A DNA stretch of 64,000 nt from NCBI GenBank assembly GCA_030549175.1, contig JAUKUA010000001.1, positions 868,001 to 932,000 of the forward strand, read 5' to 3'. Below the pieces are notes generated by a model. The model saw only the letters and a program-made list of their open reading frames with translations. It made no database searches and was not told the origin of the DNA. Origin of the DNA: Lasiosphaeris hirsuta (lineage: Eukaryota; Ascomycota; Sordariomycetes; Sordariales; Lasiosphaeriaceae). Of the stretch, positions 9,346-22,303 are shown piece after piece. Each line of letters opens with the position of its first letter. Positions within the stretch are counted from its first letter, which is position 1. The translations under genes were made by a program, and so were the position numbers.

Positions 9346-11963
9346 TATCGCAAACTTTGCCGAAGGAATCCTGGACCAGACAGGAAGCGTTGTTTTTCGG
9401 GGGTTAATGGGTTTTAGGGAGCATAACGGGCATATGGCAAGGTACAATTTGCATTGCGTTCCCAAAAAGAAAACCCGCCTTTTAAGTGTGTGATACTCCT
9501 CTGTTCCATCCTCCAATGGGCATTTGCTGAAGGCGAAGAGGAAAGGACTGATAGACGTCCTGGGGTGTTGGAGAGGACGGGCAGGCAACCTCATGACGGC
9601 AAATTACTAGCACCGCTGCCACTTCCAATTCTTATTCTTCTTTCCCCCCGGCTATGGTCGGCGGCACTACCGTATTCGCAACACCAAGCAGAGGTCACGA
9701 GCCGCCGCCGTGACAGCCGCCGTATTACCTCGTCGTGCCCCAGCCTCCACAACACCGCTCCTGCCCGAGAAGGTTATTGGGGCGCCGCCGCCGCGAGTTT
9801 GTTGACGACTTTTGCCGCCGTGATGGTTGTCTGTGTTGATGGCGCTTTGGTCGTTGGTGTTGGTTTTCGATTCATGGGTGGGCACGCTGGACTGCCCAGG
9901 GCGAGCGAGGTCTCCTTGCTCTTTCACCGGATGTCGATTTGGAACTTGAAGATGATCAACCATCTTCCCAATCCCGATCCACAACACAAATCAGTATCTG
10001 CATGACCGGGAGAAGGCCCAGGCCGACTAGTATAAGCTGGCTGTGCTAGATCCAAACAATGAGCTCACCGATATCCATGCGTGGCGGGATAAACGTGAGG
10101 ATTTGAAGACGGCTCGATAGGAGGCCACTCAAGTCCCACACAAACGAACCCGGCGTGGACACCTTCCATCCGCATCCTGCATCACGAACCTTGCCTTTTC
10201 GGTTTCCCTCGCAGGACAGGTTCGCAAGTCGCATACGTACCCCCTAAGGGAAACAGCTACGTGGCCAGTACCGAGTACCAACCTAAATTTCGAACCCGGC
10301 GAGGACGAAGTCGACGTGCAGTGAACACTCGAACCCGGCGAAGACGGATTCAACCCGCATAATGTTTGTGCCTAGGCCCGGCGTGGCCATTGTCAACCTG
10401 CAGTCGATACCTGAGCCCGGCGTAGCTATTGCCAGCCCGTAGCCTGCATCTCGCTGGCCATTGCATCACCGGGCTCCTACAGAAGCCGGCGAAGGAAGGT
10501 GACTGCTCTAACACCAGGTGACGCGCTCCCGCGGCCGCTGTTTCGCTGCTTCTTGCAGAAGACGCAAGCCACGCTCCTACAAGGAAGACCGGGGAGGGAA
10601 GCGTCCTGCTGCAGCAACCAAGAAATTGAACCCGGCGTAGGGAAATGCGCTTTGCAGGTGAGTCCTTGGCAATCCGGCGTGCGAAGATGGGTTTTGCAGA
10701 TGAGTCGATTGCATGTGTGGGGGTCGTGTGGGGGGTTTGGGGGAGTATATTGAAGCCGGCGAGCGATGCTGTCGATACTGTCGATGCGGCACTAGGTGCA
10801 TGACACGGTGGCGTCTTGGGCTGGGGACTGATTGGAGAGATGGGGTCGTTTCGGACCAGGCCGTGGTGGAAGCCGGTGAGGGGATTGTCGTTGCACGGCA
10901 TATCTGCAACCTGCATGCTGTTAGTCTATTTGGTTGCTGAACTTGTAACTTGGATTGACTAAGAGCTGGCCACAGAAGGGAAAAGGGGTACGTCTCTCGT
11001 CGTCAAATCTGATAATTATTCAACGCCCAGCTTTTTCGCAGCCCATCATTGTCAAAGACTACCGATCGGAGATAAAGAGTCATCGGACACATCAGAAGAT
11101 ACCCACCAGTAACGTTTCGAAGCCGGTGATTAGACCTCGCAGTGGGCGATGGGGTTTGGTTTTTGCCAGACCTGAAGCTTCCCACGTCCCTCCTCTCATA
11201 AAACCCCGGCATCCCACATCCGGCTAGGTAGCGAGAGCAGTTGGCGACACAAGGAGAAAACGACAACCCTAGCCCCCAGTTATCTTGTCTCGAGATTCCT
11301 GCCGAGACGATATTGGGTCGCTTCAGGGGCGCAAGAGGACCTCGAAAGCCGAGGAGTTTATGTCCACACGACATTCCCGTCTGGAGCACATTCTCTTCAT
11401 GAGGCCTGTATAACCCCCTAATCCTCAGTTCAACCTTGGGGTCTGGCTTCGTCAACATTTTTCTTGGGCTATGCGGTAATTCTCGGCAGGCGCTTAAACC
11501 CCTGATCGATCCCCTCTGATATTTAGTCTTCTGGTCTTGATGAGGTACTACGGCAGGTCAAGCCACCCACGGGGGTTAGCTGTATCTGCTCTCAATTACT
11601 ACCTAATCAACTCTGGCGCTTCAGACCTACAAAGTAGAACCTCTTGCTTTGATCTGAGCCACCAGGCTCTCCCATCCAGCACGCCCAAACCACCAGTTCT
11701 GAAGGTCTACTAAGCAGGCAGGCATATCCATGGATCGTAGAAATTGCACCGAGGAAGGCGAGAGATGACAGTTTTGCAGCTCAAGAAATTGCAAATCAAG
11801 CTTTATGGCCACCCCATTTATCCGTCCCTCAACTCCAGATTTCCAGTTGCCAACCCATCAGTCTCGATTCGACGGCGCATGTTGTGTCGACAGATCCATA
11901 TAAGAAACACCGCTTGTTGGAGGCTAGCCCTTGCCGTAATACGGATTTGGCGCAATAAACTGA
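9346..11963. other. Long non-coding stretch
   Basis: Several short ORFs exist on both strands (the longest 183 codons at 9454-10005) but none resembles a family I know and none shows a convincing exon structure. It contains the CCGGCG array described separately. Confidence 0.5.
10145..10915. repeat. Degenerate ~40-nt array with CCGGCG core
   Basis: GAACCCGGCG or GAAGCCGGCG-like cores recur (near 10147, 10288, 10331, 10378, 10412, 10482, 10628, 10674, 10753, 10870), often about 40 nt apart, with a second half containing GCAACCTGCA/GCCTGCATC-like text. No protein frame runs through it. Confidence 0.5.
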
Positions 11964-12548
11964 TCATCTAATATTTGTTAGCTCCTCGAGTTGCGAAAAT
12001 AGGGGGGACATGCCAAGAAAATGAGAGGCTAAAATGAAGATGCAGGCACAGTGTGTATTAAAACACTACTTACCCTCGGGAACGCGCCGGGACCGGATAC
12101 GCGGGGTGGGTGTGTTGTACGGGTCCTTCCAGCGGATGTAGTGCCAGAGTGGACGCTTTTGGATTTTGTCTTGACCAGACTCAAGGGCGGCGGGGGAGGC
12201 TTCACTATCGGTAAGGGTCAAGATGAGATTAACATCGATGGCTCTTGATTGAGGATCGGGAGTGGTCGTTGTAGTTGAAGTATTGTCCGCCATCTCAATC
12301 GCTTGGCCTTCCACCGTGAACAGCTTGCCGCGGGCCTGGTTCTTCATGTCAATGTCGCGGCGCATTTGGAGCTTCCGGCAGTAGAAGATGCAAAACATGG
12401 CGAGCATGAAGAGGCCAATGGTGACGATGATGACGGCGATTTCCGGAGTGCTCATGGAGTAGGGACCTGGATTGCCGCCAAGCCAGGTGCCAGTGTGAGT
12501 CGCTGTCTGATTCCAGTTGGAATCGCCGCCATTGGCGTACGCGCTCAT
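11964..12548 (-). CDS. Small single-pass membrane protein, unrecognised
   Basis: The ATG at 12548 opens MSAYANGGDSNWNQTATHTG, a short polar N-terminus with glycosylation-like sequons, then one hydrophobic helix (about residues 35-58, IAVIIVTIGLFMLAMFCIFY), a basic juxtamembrane stretch (CRKLQMRRD) and a cytosolic tail. Read straight, the frame ends at 12066 after 160 residues. The last codons contain GTAAGT, and splicing from there to TTTAG replaces the end with EASHFLGMSPLFSQLEEL and a stop at 11966-11964. I favour the spliced form, weakly. Topology is probably N-out, C-in. I do not recognise the family. Confidence 0.55.
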
Positions 12549-14279
12549 TATGAAGGTCTTGTTCGAAATAGATCAAGGGTTGCCTTGACGCATTGTTAGT
12601 ATAAGAGAGGCTAGTGCTGCCTCCCGATGTGCGGGAGCGATGGCGGGATCGATGGCAGGGGCCAGGCGGGCTACGCACTTGTGGAAGTGAGAGGGGTGTT
12701 TATGAAACCCGTCAGGGAACTGGTCCGATTCCGCAGGCAGAGGTCCAGTACCAGTTGGGATGGAAGATACTCGATGAGTCCGGGGGAGGATAGGTGCAGT
12801 CGAGACTCGCAGAAGATTGGTCGCCGGCCAATTGCTGCTGGTCAAGGCCGGAAAGCATAAGTTAGCAAGTTTGAATCTATTGAGGCGGACAATTTAGTGA
12901 GGTGAGTGGAAGCATACCTCGTCTGGCAGGCGACGAAATTCCCAGTGCTGACCAGGCAGTTCAGATAATGGCAACCATTGACAGTGGCAACAATTGTGCT
13001 GAATAGCCGTCTATTCAAAGCAGGCCCGACGATGTCACGGTGTCAAGCGACCTTCACAGAGGCAAGAGGACTGGCTAGCGCTCGGATAGAATTTCTGGGG
13101 GCTGTCCCAGAGTTGAGAGGAGGCAGGAGCGAGGAAGACTCACCTCGGTGGGTGTGACACAAGTGACCGCTCTACCTAGGTAAGGTATCTGGGAAGGCGC
13201 GCCTCACTGTACCACGCCCACACCGACGATATGGAACCTAGCTTCAAGTTCATCACCTCACTGCAAGGACTGTCTTCTCTCTCAAAGATCCAGCTATGTC
13301 CCCAGTTTAATCCGTCGCCAATGAACAAGCCATCGGCAGACCAAGAGCATCTATCCACAGCACAATACAATATGGGGCACATGTGCACTCCTCGCGTATC
13401 ACCTCGTCTCGGCAGTTGCTTGACTCTGTGTTCCAGTCCCGCCAATTGCTTCAGTGATACCATGTCACACAAGTTGTTTGTAAGCCCCAGAATCAGCTCA
13501 CAGCTTTACTCTTATTCCTAAGCGCCAAGCAGGGCGTGTAAATACTTTCATGGGATCCGACATGAGAGCCCACAAACTCACATGCGGGCTACCGATATCA
13601 TGCAGGAGCCTCAATCTGTCAAATGACGACAGGACTAGAATCGACCAACGAGCACCAGAGCTTACTGTGCCAAGGTGTGGGCGGCTGCATATGGCCATTC
13701 TCTGCCACTATACCAGGCGGGAGTCGGTCACCTCGCTTTCTCCCTACCAGACTCCCGAGACACGGAACCAAAAGCCCGTCTATTAAACATCTCGGAGGCG
13801 AGAGATTAGCGGTCTATTTCTTGACGCCGCGGAGATATCGGCGAAGCCAGCGTCTGCTCGTTTCCAACGGCTCTGGGGTAGCATTAAGGTAACCATTATG
13901 AAAGGCAATGTCGTACGTATGCTTGTGACACCTCCACATTTCACAGGATCCATCACGCCCCTGGGATCGCTGCTCTTTGCCACCTCCAATGTACTACCCA
14001 AGCGGTGGGCCAATGCACAAACATGGCACTGCTCCTGTCGTCAGTGGAATATCAAGCCCCTGGTTACTCAAGGCCTATCCATCGTCAGAACTCTTGATTG
14101 CTATACATAACACGTTTGTTGCAGTATGGTGGCACTTCTGGCCATTATTGTGACTACTCACTTTGAGTTGCAAAGAAAACAGACCTATCGTCCCGAGAAT
14201 ACGCCACCCCCTGGATCTAAAGGTCCAGCCGTACAGTATCGCACAGTCATCCCCTATTCTCAAGATAAAAGTATGAACA
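12549..14279. other. Intergenic between membrane protein gene and P450
   Basis: About 1.7 kb with only short unrelated ORFs. It holds the promoter of the small membrane protein gene and the 3' region of the P450 gene. I see no RNA gene or repeat in it. Confidence 0.45.
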
Positions 14280-16001
14280 CTAACTTTCTTCCTCGGGTAT
14301 CACACTAACTAACACCCCCTTCGCGAAGGTGTTGGTAAGACTAGCCTGAACTAGCAGGTCGTCATTCTCCCTTGCCTCGATTGACTGGAACACACTGAAG
14401 AACTTGTACAACGTATAGGACATCTGGGTCAGCGCAAACTGCTGGCCAATGCAGATGCGAGGCCCTCCGTGAAAGGGGATGTACTCCCAGCTGTCACAAA
14501 GGCGTTTTTTGTCAGCAAAGTGGCATGTTATTAGTCCCACAATAGGAAGATTGACGTACCCGACTCGAAGCTCTTCCCACCGTTCCGGCCGAAACTCGTC
14601 AGCGTCTGGCCCATATATGTCCTTGCGCCTGTGCAAACTAAACAGTGACCACCGCGCCGATATTCCCTTTGGGACGAGTACAGGCTGACTCCCGTCGGGG
14701 CCGCCACCACGAGGAAGGATCGTCTCTTTATTTGCGGTCCTCGAATTGACTGCCACGGGTGGGAAGAGGCGCAAAGCTTTGTTGGTCAGCGCAGTAATTT
14801 ACTCAAGAGTCGGTGTGAACATACCTTCCCTAACCACGTTGTTCAGGTACTTCATCTGCCTCAGCTGCTCCCACGAGGGATTATCCTCGCCCACGTCCTT
14901 GATCTCACTCCTCAGCTTCTCTACTACGGTAGAGCTTCGAGCAAGAAAGTAAAATACCGCCGATAAGCTAGCTGCCGTAGTATCCCGACCCGCGATCATG
15001 ATGGACAGGATTTGGTCCACGACGTATTCCTCAGGCGCATTAGCCTTGAGAAGCTCATCGAGGAAGACATAGTTCCGATCCTTCGTCTCCCCTTTCTCAG
15101 ACTTTTCGGCAGCAGTCTTCTTGAGGTAGAACCGGATATACTCGCGCAGCCTCTTCACGGACTGGGTCAGCTTGGGCTGCGGCAGGTAGAACAACATCGG
15201 ACCCAGACGAGCCTTGACGGCGGCTTCCTGACCTGCATAGTCAAAATCTCGGAGAAACTGCTGCGCCTCAGGTGATGCCTTGATCAGAGTGTTTGACGAA
15301 TGGCCCAATAGAAAGTCAGTCGACGAGTCCATGGTCATGCAGAGCAGGAGCTTCTGGAGGTCGAACGTAGACCCGTCTTTCGGTACGGCGGCGAGCATGT
15401 TCTTGATGTGCCGGTCGAAGCTCTTGAGATCCGCCACCTGGTCCCGCACGAACGAAGGCCTGATCATAGCCCGGGCATCTTGCCACGCCTTCCCGTTGGC
15501 GGAGAAGACACTGTGAGGCCCGAGAACAGGCAGGGCGGCGTATAGCCTGGGCCCATCGATTGGCCAGTCTTCTATCTTGGTGCCGAGGATCGCTTTGAGG
15601 TTCTCGCTCTCGTTGGTCATCAGTATCCAGCGACCGAGAGTTATGTTATAGTGGGTGTTTCCATGGCGGGCGAAGCGGTTGAGGTAGAATTCCATGAGCT
15701 TCTTGGCCTTCATGAAGCGTAGGGCTTCGATGAACGAGTCGAGACCAAGTATGGGGTCCTTGTGCGGGAAGACGGCAACAGTACCACAACCCAGCGCGCG
15801 CGCACGGCGCTCGAATTGAAGGTGTTGGATGAAGGACACATTGAGCTTGACAATGATGTAGGAAAAGGCCAGGGCGAAGACGTAGCTAGAGAGTGCGGCG
15901 TCGGGGGTGAGGAAAACGGTTGTGTAAGTGTGATGGAGTGACCAGATTGTAAGTGGCACCCCGAGGATGGCCAATATTAGGGTCTTCATATTTGGGGGCA
16001 A
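14280..16001 (-). CDS. Cytochrome P450, CYP52/CYP539-like
   Basis: Exons 16001-14825, 14776-14560 and 14490-14280 give 534 residues. An N-terminal membrane anchor (MPPNMKTLILAILGVPLTIW) is followed by the P450 fold: I-helix AGRDTT, K-helix ExxR (REALRLFP, formed across intron 1), PERF-type FRPERW, and haem-binding FHGGPRICIGQ with the Cys thiolate ligand. The order and N-terminal FERRARALGCGTVAVFPHKD resemble fungal CYP52/CYP539 enzymes, many of which are fatty-acid or alkane omega-hydroxylases of the ER; the substrate here is not known. Both introns keep phase. No cluster of biosynthetic genes surrounds it, so a primary lipid role is more likely than a secondary-metabolite one. Confidence 0.9.
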
Positions 16002-17379
16002 TAGCTAAAGGGGCTCAGGATAGGTTCGGGGTCGTTGTCTAGAGGACGTCGTGCTAGCAAGATTTACCCAGACCCAGTGGACTGGACCGTGTATGTTGTC
16101 GTCCCGTCCTGGCTGGCAATTACTTGGGTAGCAATGAAATGATGAACAGCTTCCGGGCTTCAGAACACGATTGCTCGTGCTAATAAAGAAAAGATGTTAC
16201 ACCAGGTGGCTACCAAGAACCCAGAAGCTGAAGCCCTGTCATAAGGCTCGGGAGTGGCGTCCCAGACGAGAGCGGCTGAATGTCATTTGCTCGCTCGCTC
16301 CCCTAGCCTGCGAGTCGATCCTGCTCCGTCTGGTTGCAGGTGTACAGTACCAAGCCTCGCGCGCCTCCACCAGATCGGCCTTTCCTTCCCTCCCCCTGTC
16401 TGTAACGGCTGGCCAGCCAATCGAGCTTACTTACCTAAGAGCAGTTCGTCAGCAAAGCGCACCCAATAACCGCAACGACATCCTGAATAGGATGTGCTTC
16501 CAGGCTGGACGAAAACGCCGGCCCCCTTCCCAATGCGAGGCCGGGCATACAAAGCGACGCCTGTCGAGGCTTTAGTGGGTAAATTAGGAACCCCGTCGGC
16601 GTCATTTTCTTTGTTGAATCATGCCTGCGTCTGCTGGTGTTTGCGTCGGGTGGGTACCTTTGGCCGATCGCATCACCGTTGCTCAGAGTGGGATGTGGGG
16701 TTGCAGCGGCCACGACGCTGGGGTTTGGACAACACCGTAACGTGACACTTGAGATCCCCGACGGCGGGGAGGTTGAGCTGACCGGGGCTGGGTGTTTGCC
16801 AGCTGATTGAGCCTTAGATACCAGCCCTTGCTTTATAGCATACACAGTCAGCTGGGCTTTGCACATGTGAAAACACCGACGGTGAAATATCATGGCTTTT
16901 ATGATTGATTCCCGTACAGGGAACAAATATCCTTTTAGTTAATTGGCTAAAGCTGAAATACGAGAGTAAGCAAGCAAGCTGATGGCAGACAGACTGAAGA
17001 AACGTCGGGGTTTTGGCAAAACTACCATTTCTGGCAACAAGGACACCCAAATCTCCAAGTCCCACGCTTCCAGACTATGATCGACCCTATCGCATGCTTT
17101 AGCTGGAACCCATCTCATATATACGCCCCCAAGCCTTCTCCCTGCCCGAGCCATACACGGTACCAAGACCATGCCATGTGCCAAACTTGTCTCCTAAGGA
17201 GAATCTACAATGCCCCTCCAACGCCAGTATCGTAGTTCCAGAACCGCCTCAGCGAACCCTGGCCTGGGCGCATCCTCATCCAGCCCACGTCATCCCAGCG
17301 ACATTCGGGGAAGCGCAGCCGAAGACACTCACCAAGCCTTCCGAGAAACCCAGACTCACTCCTTCACCCAGTACGTCTC
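16002..17379. other. Intergenic between P450 and GH76 genes
   Basis: Promoter of the P450 gene and 3' region of the GH76 gene. Short ORFs on both strands (up to 163 codons) lack recognisable features. Confidence 0.45.
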
Positions 17380-19366
17380 CTAAACATACTGCTTCGTCTC
17401 CCGCCACCTCACCACCCGATTCCGATCCTTGACCTCCGTCGTCTTCCGCATCGCCGAGGCCCTCTTAGGCGGCCCGGGATACGACAGCCTCTCATGTTGC
17501 TGCAGGTGCTGCAGCTGCCGCTGCTGCTGGTAGTACCTGTGGCCCCGTCCGACCGAGGGTGATGTGTTGCAGTCCGCCGACCAATACGACGACGTATCCG
17601 AGAGCGTGCTCTTGGGTCGCGCCGTGCGGCGCGAGGTGCTCGCAGGGACGGTATCACCCTCGCCGAACCCTGAACCAACATCCTCGTACGTCTTAATCAC
17701 GATGTCGTCATCCTTCTCCGGCGTTCTCACACGCACGCTACTACTGCCGCCGCTCCGGGGGCCAAAAGACGAGCGCAGCCCGGCCCACCGCTGCGCCGTC
17801 GTCCGCGTGCTTCCTTCGTCCGCTAGCACAAACACGCATCCAGCCACGAGCCCCGCAACGACTAGCACGGTTAGGATATACGCGCCCGCCCTGCCGGCCG
17901 CCGTGACGGGTGGCGCCGAGTCAACGAAATCAAACGGGTTCGTCCGTCCCACATCCGACCCGCCAGCTCCCGGATCCCCGACGCTCAAGCCGCCCGTGCC
18001 GTTAGTCACTGGCTCGGCCGCCGTCTCGATCAAGTTGGCCAGGACGATTTCCATGGCAGCCATCTGTTGGCCGACACCAGAGGACCCGTCCCACTTGCCG
18101 ACCTCAGTCCACTTGAGGCCGCACATGCGGCCGTTGGGGCCGCCGAGGCAGGTGCTGGCGGCGGCGGTGGCCGACGTCGCGAGCAGTGGCTTGACCCGGG
18201 CGAGCATCCATGGCGCCCACTTGGTGGCCGCGGCCATCCAGCGCGCCAGGTACGCCTTGAAGCTCTGTTGATCGAGGTCGCACATGTCGACGGGCTCGCA
18301 GGCGACCTCGAACATAATGTCGGCGGCGGGGCCCGTAAAGAAGACGGCCGTACCGTTGAGCAGGCCTTCGACGCGCTCGCGCCACACGGCGTGGCGCGCG
18401 AGATCCGGGCCGGCCCCCGTGTAGTTGTACATGGCGGCGGCACCGAGCAGGAAGGCGCCGGCGTTGTATGTCCACTGGTACGGGCTCATGTCGGAGCAGT
18501 TGTTCGTGTGCGCGCCATCATAGACGTAGTAGGTGCCCGGGCTGAGGAACTTAGTCGCCTCCATCCAGTCCCACGTCTTGTCAGCCCAGTGTGCATATGA
18601 TTGGTTCCCCGTGTAGAGGGCCAGGCGCGCGGCAATATTGAAGAAGCAGGCTTGAGAGATTGAGTTTTTGTAGTCGTAGCCGTTGTTCCACGTGAATATC
18701 TGCCACCGTAGCCCCCCGCCGCACTCCTCCTCGTCCCAGCGCGCGGCCTGCGTGTTGAAAACAGCCTGCGCCAGCGCCAGCCACTGCGGCTTGTCGTCTG
18801 GAGGGTTCTGAAACTTGTATTCCGCTGCGGACATGACAGCCATACCCCAGAAACCTTGGTCATCGTTGCCTTCCGTTCGCGTCTGGTTCAGGGGCATGTA
18901 GTCGTTGCGCTGACCTACTTGGAAGAGTAGGCCCTCTTCGGTAATGTCATTCCACCTCGTATCGCCGGTGTAATACCAATAGTCGATGAGCGCGCCCATG
19001 AGCGCACCGGCTTCCCACCCTGGTGTGGCACTGGTTAGCCGTACATGCTCGATACGGCGACCGCTGCATTACTTACAGTAGTATGGATCAGGGAGAAGGC
19101 CAGGGGTTCCTCCTGGCTGATGTCCGTGGTAGAATGACATCATGTCTTCTGCCATGGAGCCCGCAATTGTCTTGATAGAATCTGCAGAGCCCTGTGTTAA
19201 TCGAGTTTATCCCCAGCCGGAACTTTGAGCTGCCAGCCACGGCCAGAGCCTCACCCGTCGAGCTCAGGTCGAGCTTGTAAGCTCCGGCGAGCTGAGCCAT
19301 CGCTAGCAGCCCAGCTACCAGGACTGACGCACAGGGGGCGCCTGCATTTGCCCACTTCGCCTGCAT
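17380..19366 (-). CDS. GH76 family, DFG5/DCW1-like mannan-modifying enzyme
   Basis: Exons 19366-19255, 19181-19077 and 19019-17380 give 618 residues. Signal peptide MQAKWANAGAPCASVLVAGL and onward to about residue 27, then the GH76 catalytic domain (DPYYWWEAGALMGALIDYWY, GNDDQGFW with the paired catalytic Asp residues, WDEEECGGGLRWQ, TYNAGAFLLGAAAMY). Dfg5/Dcw1 enzymes process GPI-anchored mannoproteins for transfer to the wall. About residue 450 a membrane helix (AGAYILTVLVVAGLVAGCVF) is followed by a roughly 150-residue Ser/Arg-rich cytoplasmic tail, instead of a terminal GPI signal. The YYWW junction, conserved in the family, forms only after splicing T|GG with acceptor CCAG. Confidence 0.93.
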
Positions 19367-21038
19367 TATCGTGCAGGATTCAGATCGTCGGTCGTGTTCA
19401 CGTAAAGATTCGTGACGTTGAATGACGAGAAGCACCCGGGCTTTCTGCAGCTGGATAATGCGGCGTCCAAGCTACAGCATAAACGGGAGACAGGGGGCAC
19501 TCGCCCGGCGAGCGGCCGCATGTGAGTAGGGAGTAGGGACGTCGACTTGACGTGTAACTGCGTAGCTGGGTCATGACTCTTTAGGTGTGGACTTGTTTGG
19601 TGACGGGGAAGGTTAGGATGGCAGACGGTACCGGTCACACTGCGCTTGCCAGTGTCTACGGAATTCAGGAAAAAGAGAAAGAATAGAGCAGAGATTGAAG
19701 CTGTTTGGAGACACCTTCCCCATAAACGGCGCCTGTGCCCTTCATGGAAATTGAGTTCCTTTGTTCCGAGCCATCTTCAGCCAGGAGATCAATATGCAAG
19801 CTAGCCAACGCGCCTAGCACGAGGCCCCTGACGAGCCATCAACAGACGATGATGGGATGACGCGAAGGTTCCACTGCACCGTTCAAGCTATTGGGCATCT
19901 ATTGTGGACCAGGAGATGGCCAAAAGCTGGTGCCAGACGGTGGACGCAGCTCTCTGGTCAAGCTGACGTTGCCTTGAGAAGATATGATAAGAAGGCATTC
20001 CATCTCGTGCCCATAAACAGCGTCGTGTCGCTGGTGTGCCGTTGATGCATCGCTGTCAAAAGCCATATCCAATCAAACATGACGTTCTGCCTATCGTGCC
20101 ATCTTGCGCGGCGACGCCGAAAAGCGCTACAACACAACCGGTACCGCGATGTGGCGTTGAACCTTAATAAGGCACAGCGTGCTACTACTGCTGACTCTAT
20201 ACAACAGGGAGAGCCAGCCAGCGGCAAAGAGTTGATGCTAAATACCCGCGTTTCTGGGATCCGTTCAGAGGAGTCGGATAAAGAGCCGTAGAGGTTGTGG
20301 GTGTGGGAATTGGTCATCGATTTTGGGGGAAAGGAAGAAGCAATCATGAGGGACGAAGGTTACACGTGGGTGCATATAAAGCCAAGGCGGCGGTGGTGTG
20401 TGACAGCTGTGTACCACAGGCAAGGCAGGTTCAGTATCCGTAAGTCAAGACAAGATCAGGCAATGCAAGGCAGAGGCAATTGGCGCTGCGATGTCTTGGG
20501 GGACCAAACATGGCAAATCCAGCCCAACATCAAGCGGCACAAAGAAAAACAGGCTGCTAGAAGTTGGTGCTGGTTGGCGGGAGAAGAAGTGGAGGGGAGG
20601 GCTGTGGCCGGCCGAGACCGCAGTGGTTGGTTGCCCAGTGGCCCACCAATGGAGCTCTCGTCAAGCGAGCCGAGATCTGGGGTAGTTTATCACGCCCTAG
20701 CTTTCCATGGAGGGTTTCCGCATCGGATGATAAGCACACCCGGAATTCACAATTATAGTGCGCTGCAACTGCGAATGCAACTGATGCAACCACATTGCAG
20801 TGGCACACGCAGACGGCACGTGGAACCCGGCTTGGCTCAAGTCTGACCACCACCGCCCCTCCAGGTCGATTCCAGTCCTTTGTCGCTTTTCCACTCTCGC
20901 TTTCACGACGACTCGCAACTTATCTTTTTCTCCCCACCAACGCCTCTGCTTCTCAGACTTGCGGTGTATCACGCTGCCCGCTGTCCACACGCTGCCACTT
21001 CGACAGACGGCCTGCCCAAGGCCCGCATTCGACTTACC
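19367..21038. other. Divergent promoter region of GH76 and EAF genes
   Basis: About 1.7 kb between divergent start codons. ORFs such as 20295-20846 show no family features. I see no strong repeat. Confidence 0.45.
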
Positions 21039-22303
21039 ATGGCTGCTCCAGGGACCATCGACCCCACGAAGCCCGCTAAATACCCTATAATCCTCAGCGA
21101 CGCCCTGCTCGGGAAGTCGTCAAAAGAGACATACACGGGCATCCGCTGTACGTAACGACTGCACGATGCAGTCTCCCGTCAAAGACCCAGCTAACCAGCC
21201 CCTTGCCTGCAGACAATCACAGACCCACGCTCTCGTCAGATACCGCCCCTGGCACAGCGCGCCTCAAGAAGTCGGCTAGAGACGGCCAGTACAATCTCGG
21301 CTTCGACGACAATGGCGACAAGTACCAGTTCAGCGGCACACGCACCACTGATGATGGCAACTATGTCCTCATTTTCGATCCCGCCCGCAAAGCCTTCGTG
21401 CTACACCGCGTCGACTCCCTATTTCACATGAACATTACCCGCACACCCGACAACGGCAGCATCGAGAGCTTACGGAAGCAATTCCCGCAACTCGAAGTGA
21501 GGAGCGGTAGCGGCGCCGGCAGCAGTAGTAACAACCCCCCAAGCGCTACCGGTACTGGAAAGCAAGCAAAGGGCAAAGCAGCAGAGAAGGCACCAGGAGC
21601 CGGCAAGGGCAAGGAAAGTGCCAATCCCACCCCCAAGGCGACTCCCAAGGCCGCGCCCAGATCTGCCGCCAAGGCCAACAAAAACATCAAGGCCGAAAAG
21701 ACCAAGCCAATGGCCTTGACGCTCCCGACCATGAGCAAGGCGCCATCACCAGCACCCCCGCCGCCAGCCCCGGCTCCGGCGCAGGAAGAACAGAAACCCA
21801 AGCGCCGTGCCCGCTCGCCTGTTGAGTCGGAGGAGGAAGATGATGACGACGACATTGGCCTGACAATAGAGTACCCCGGCGGCCCGCCGCCGTCGTCATT
21901 CCCGTCCGCCTTTGCGCCCCCCAACAACTTCTCGCCGGCGTTCCCCGCAACCCGGCGGTTCTCTGAGTTTGTGCGTGGAGGCCACGAGGAGGAAGACGAG
22001 GACGCTGACGCCGAGATCGACGACATGTACGACATGGAGGAGGAGGACGAGAGTTCGGGCGCCGGCACGACATTCAAACTTCCGAGTCCGATCAATAACG
22101 CCGTCAAGGAGATCGAGGTGCCTGAGAGGTTCGTATTCGAACCCTCAAGGCCCGACGAGGACGCGCTCGGAGAGACGGACGCCGAGTTTGAGGATGTTCC
22201 TGACCTTGAGGCGGAGCTTGAGAAGGAGTTCCTCATGATGGACAATAAGTTGACGGAAGGTGGCGGGCACGATAGTGACAGCTCTATGAGTGAAGAGGAG
22301 TAG
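21039..22303 (+). CDS. EAF-type RNA polymerase II elongation factor
   Basis: Exons 21039-21147 and 21213-22303 give 399 residues. Residues about 10-110 match the ELL-associated factor (EAF) N-terminal domain: KYPIILSDALLGKSSKETYT, then YNHRP formed at the splice junction, followed by GQYNLGFDDNGDKYQFSGTR and YVLIFDPARKAFVLHRVDS. EAF partners ELL to stimulate Pol II elongation; S. pombe has such an Eaf. The rest is disordered: Pro/Ala/Lys-rich (about 130-215), then strongly acidic (EEEDDDDDIGL, HEEEDEDADAEIDD), ending SDSSMSEEE. The acidic C-terminus fits the transactivation region known in EAF proteins. Confidence 0.88.

Noticed and set aside
9454..10005. 183-codon ORF in the repeat block
   Set aside because: Ends inside a region of CCGGCG repeats, no recognisable motif, no exon signals.
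18067..18600. 177-codon ORF opposite GH76
   Set aside because: Lies fully inside the GH76 catalytic domain; a shadow frame.
21424..22245. 273-codon antisense ORF over EAF
   Set aside because: Its Ser runs are just the complement of the Glu/Asp codons of EAF.
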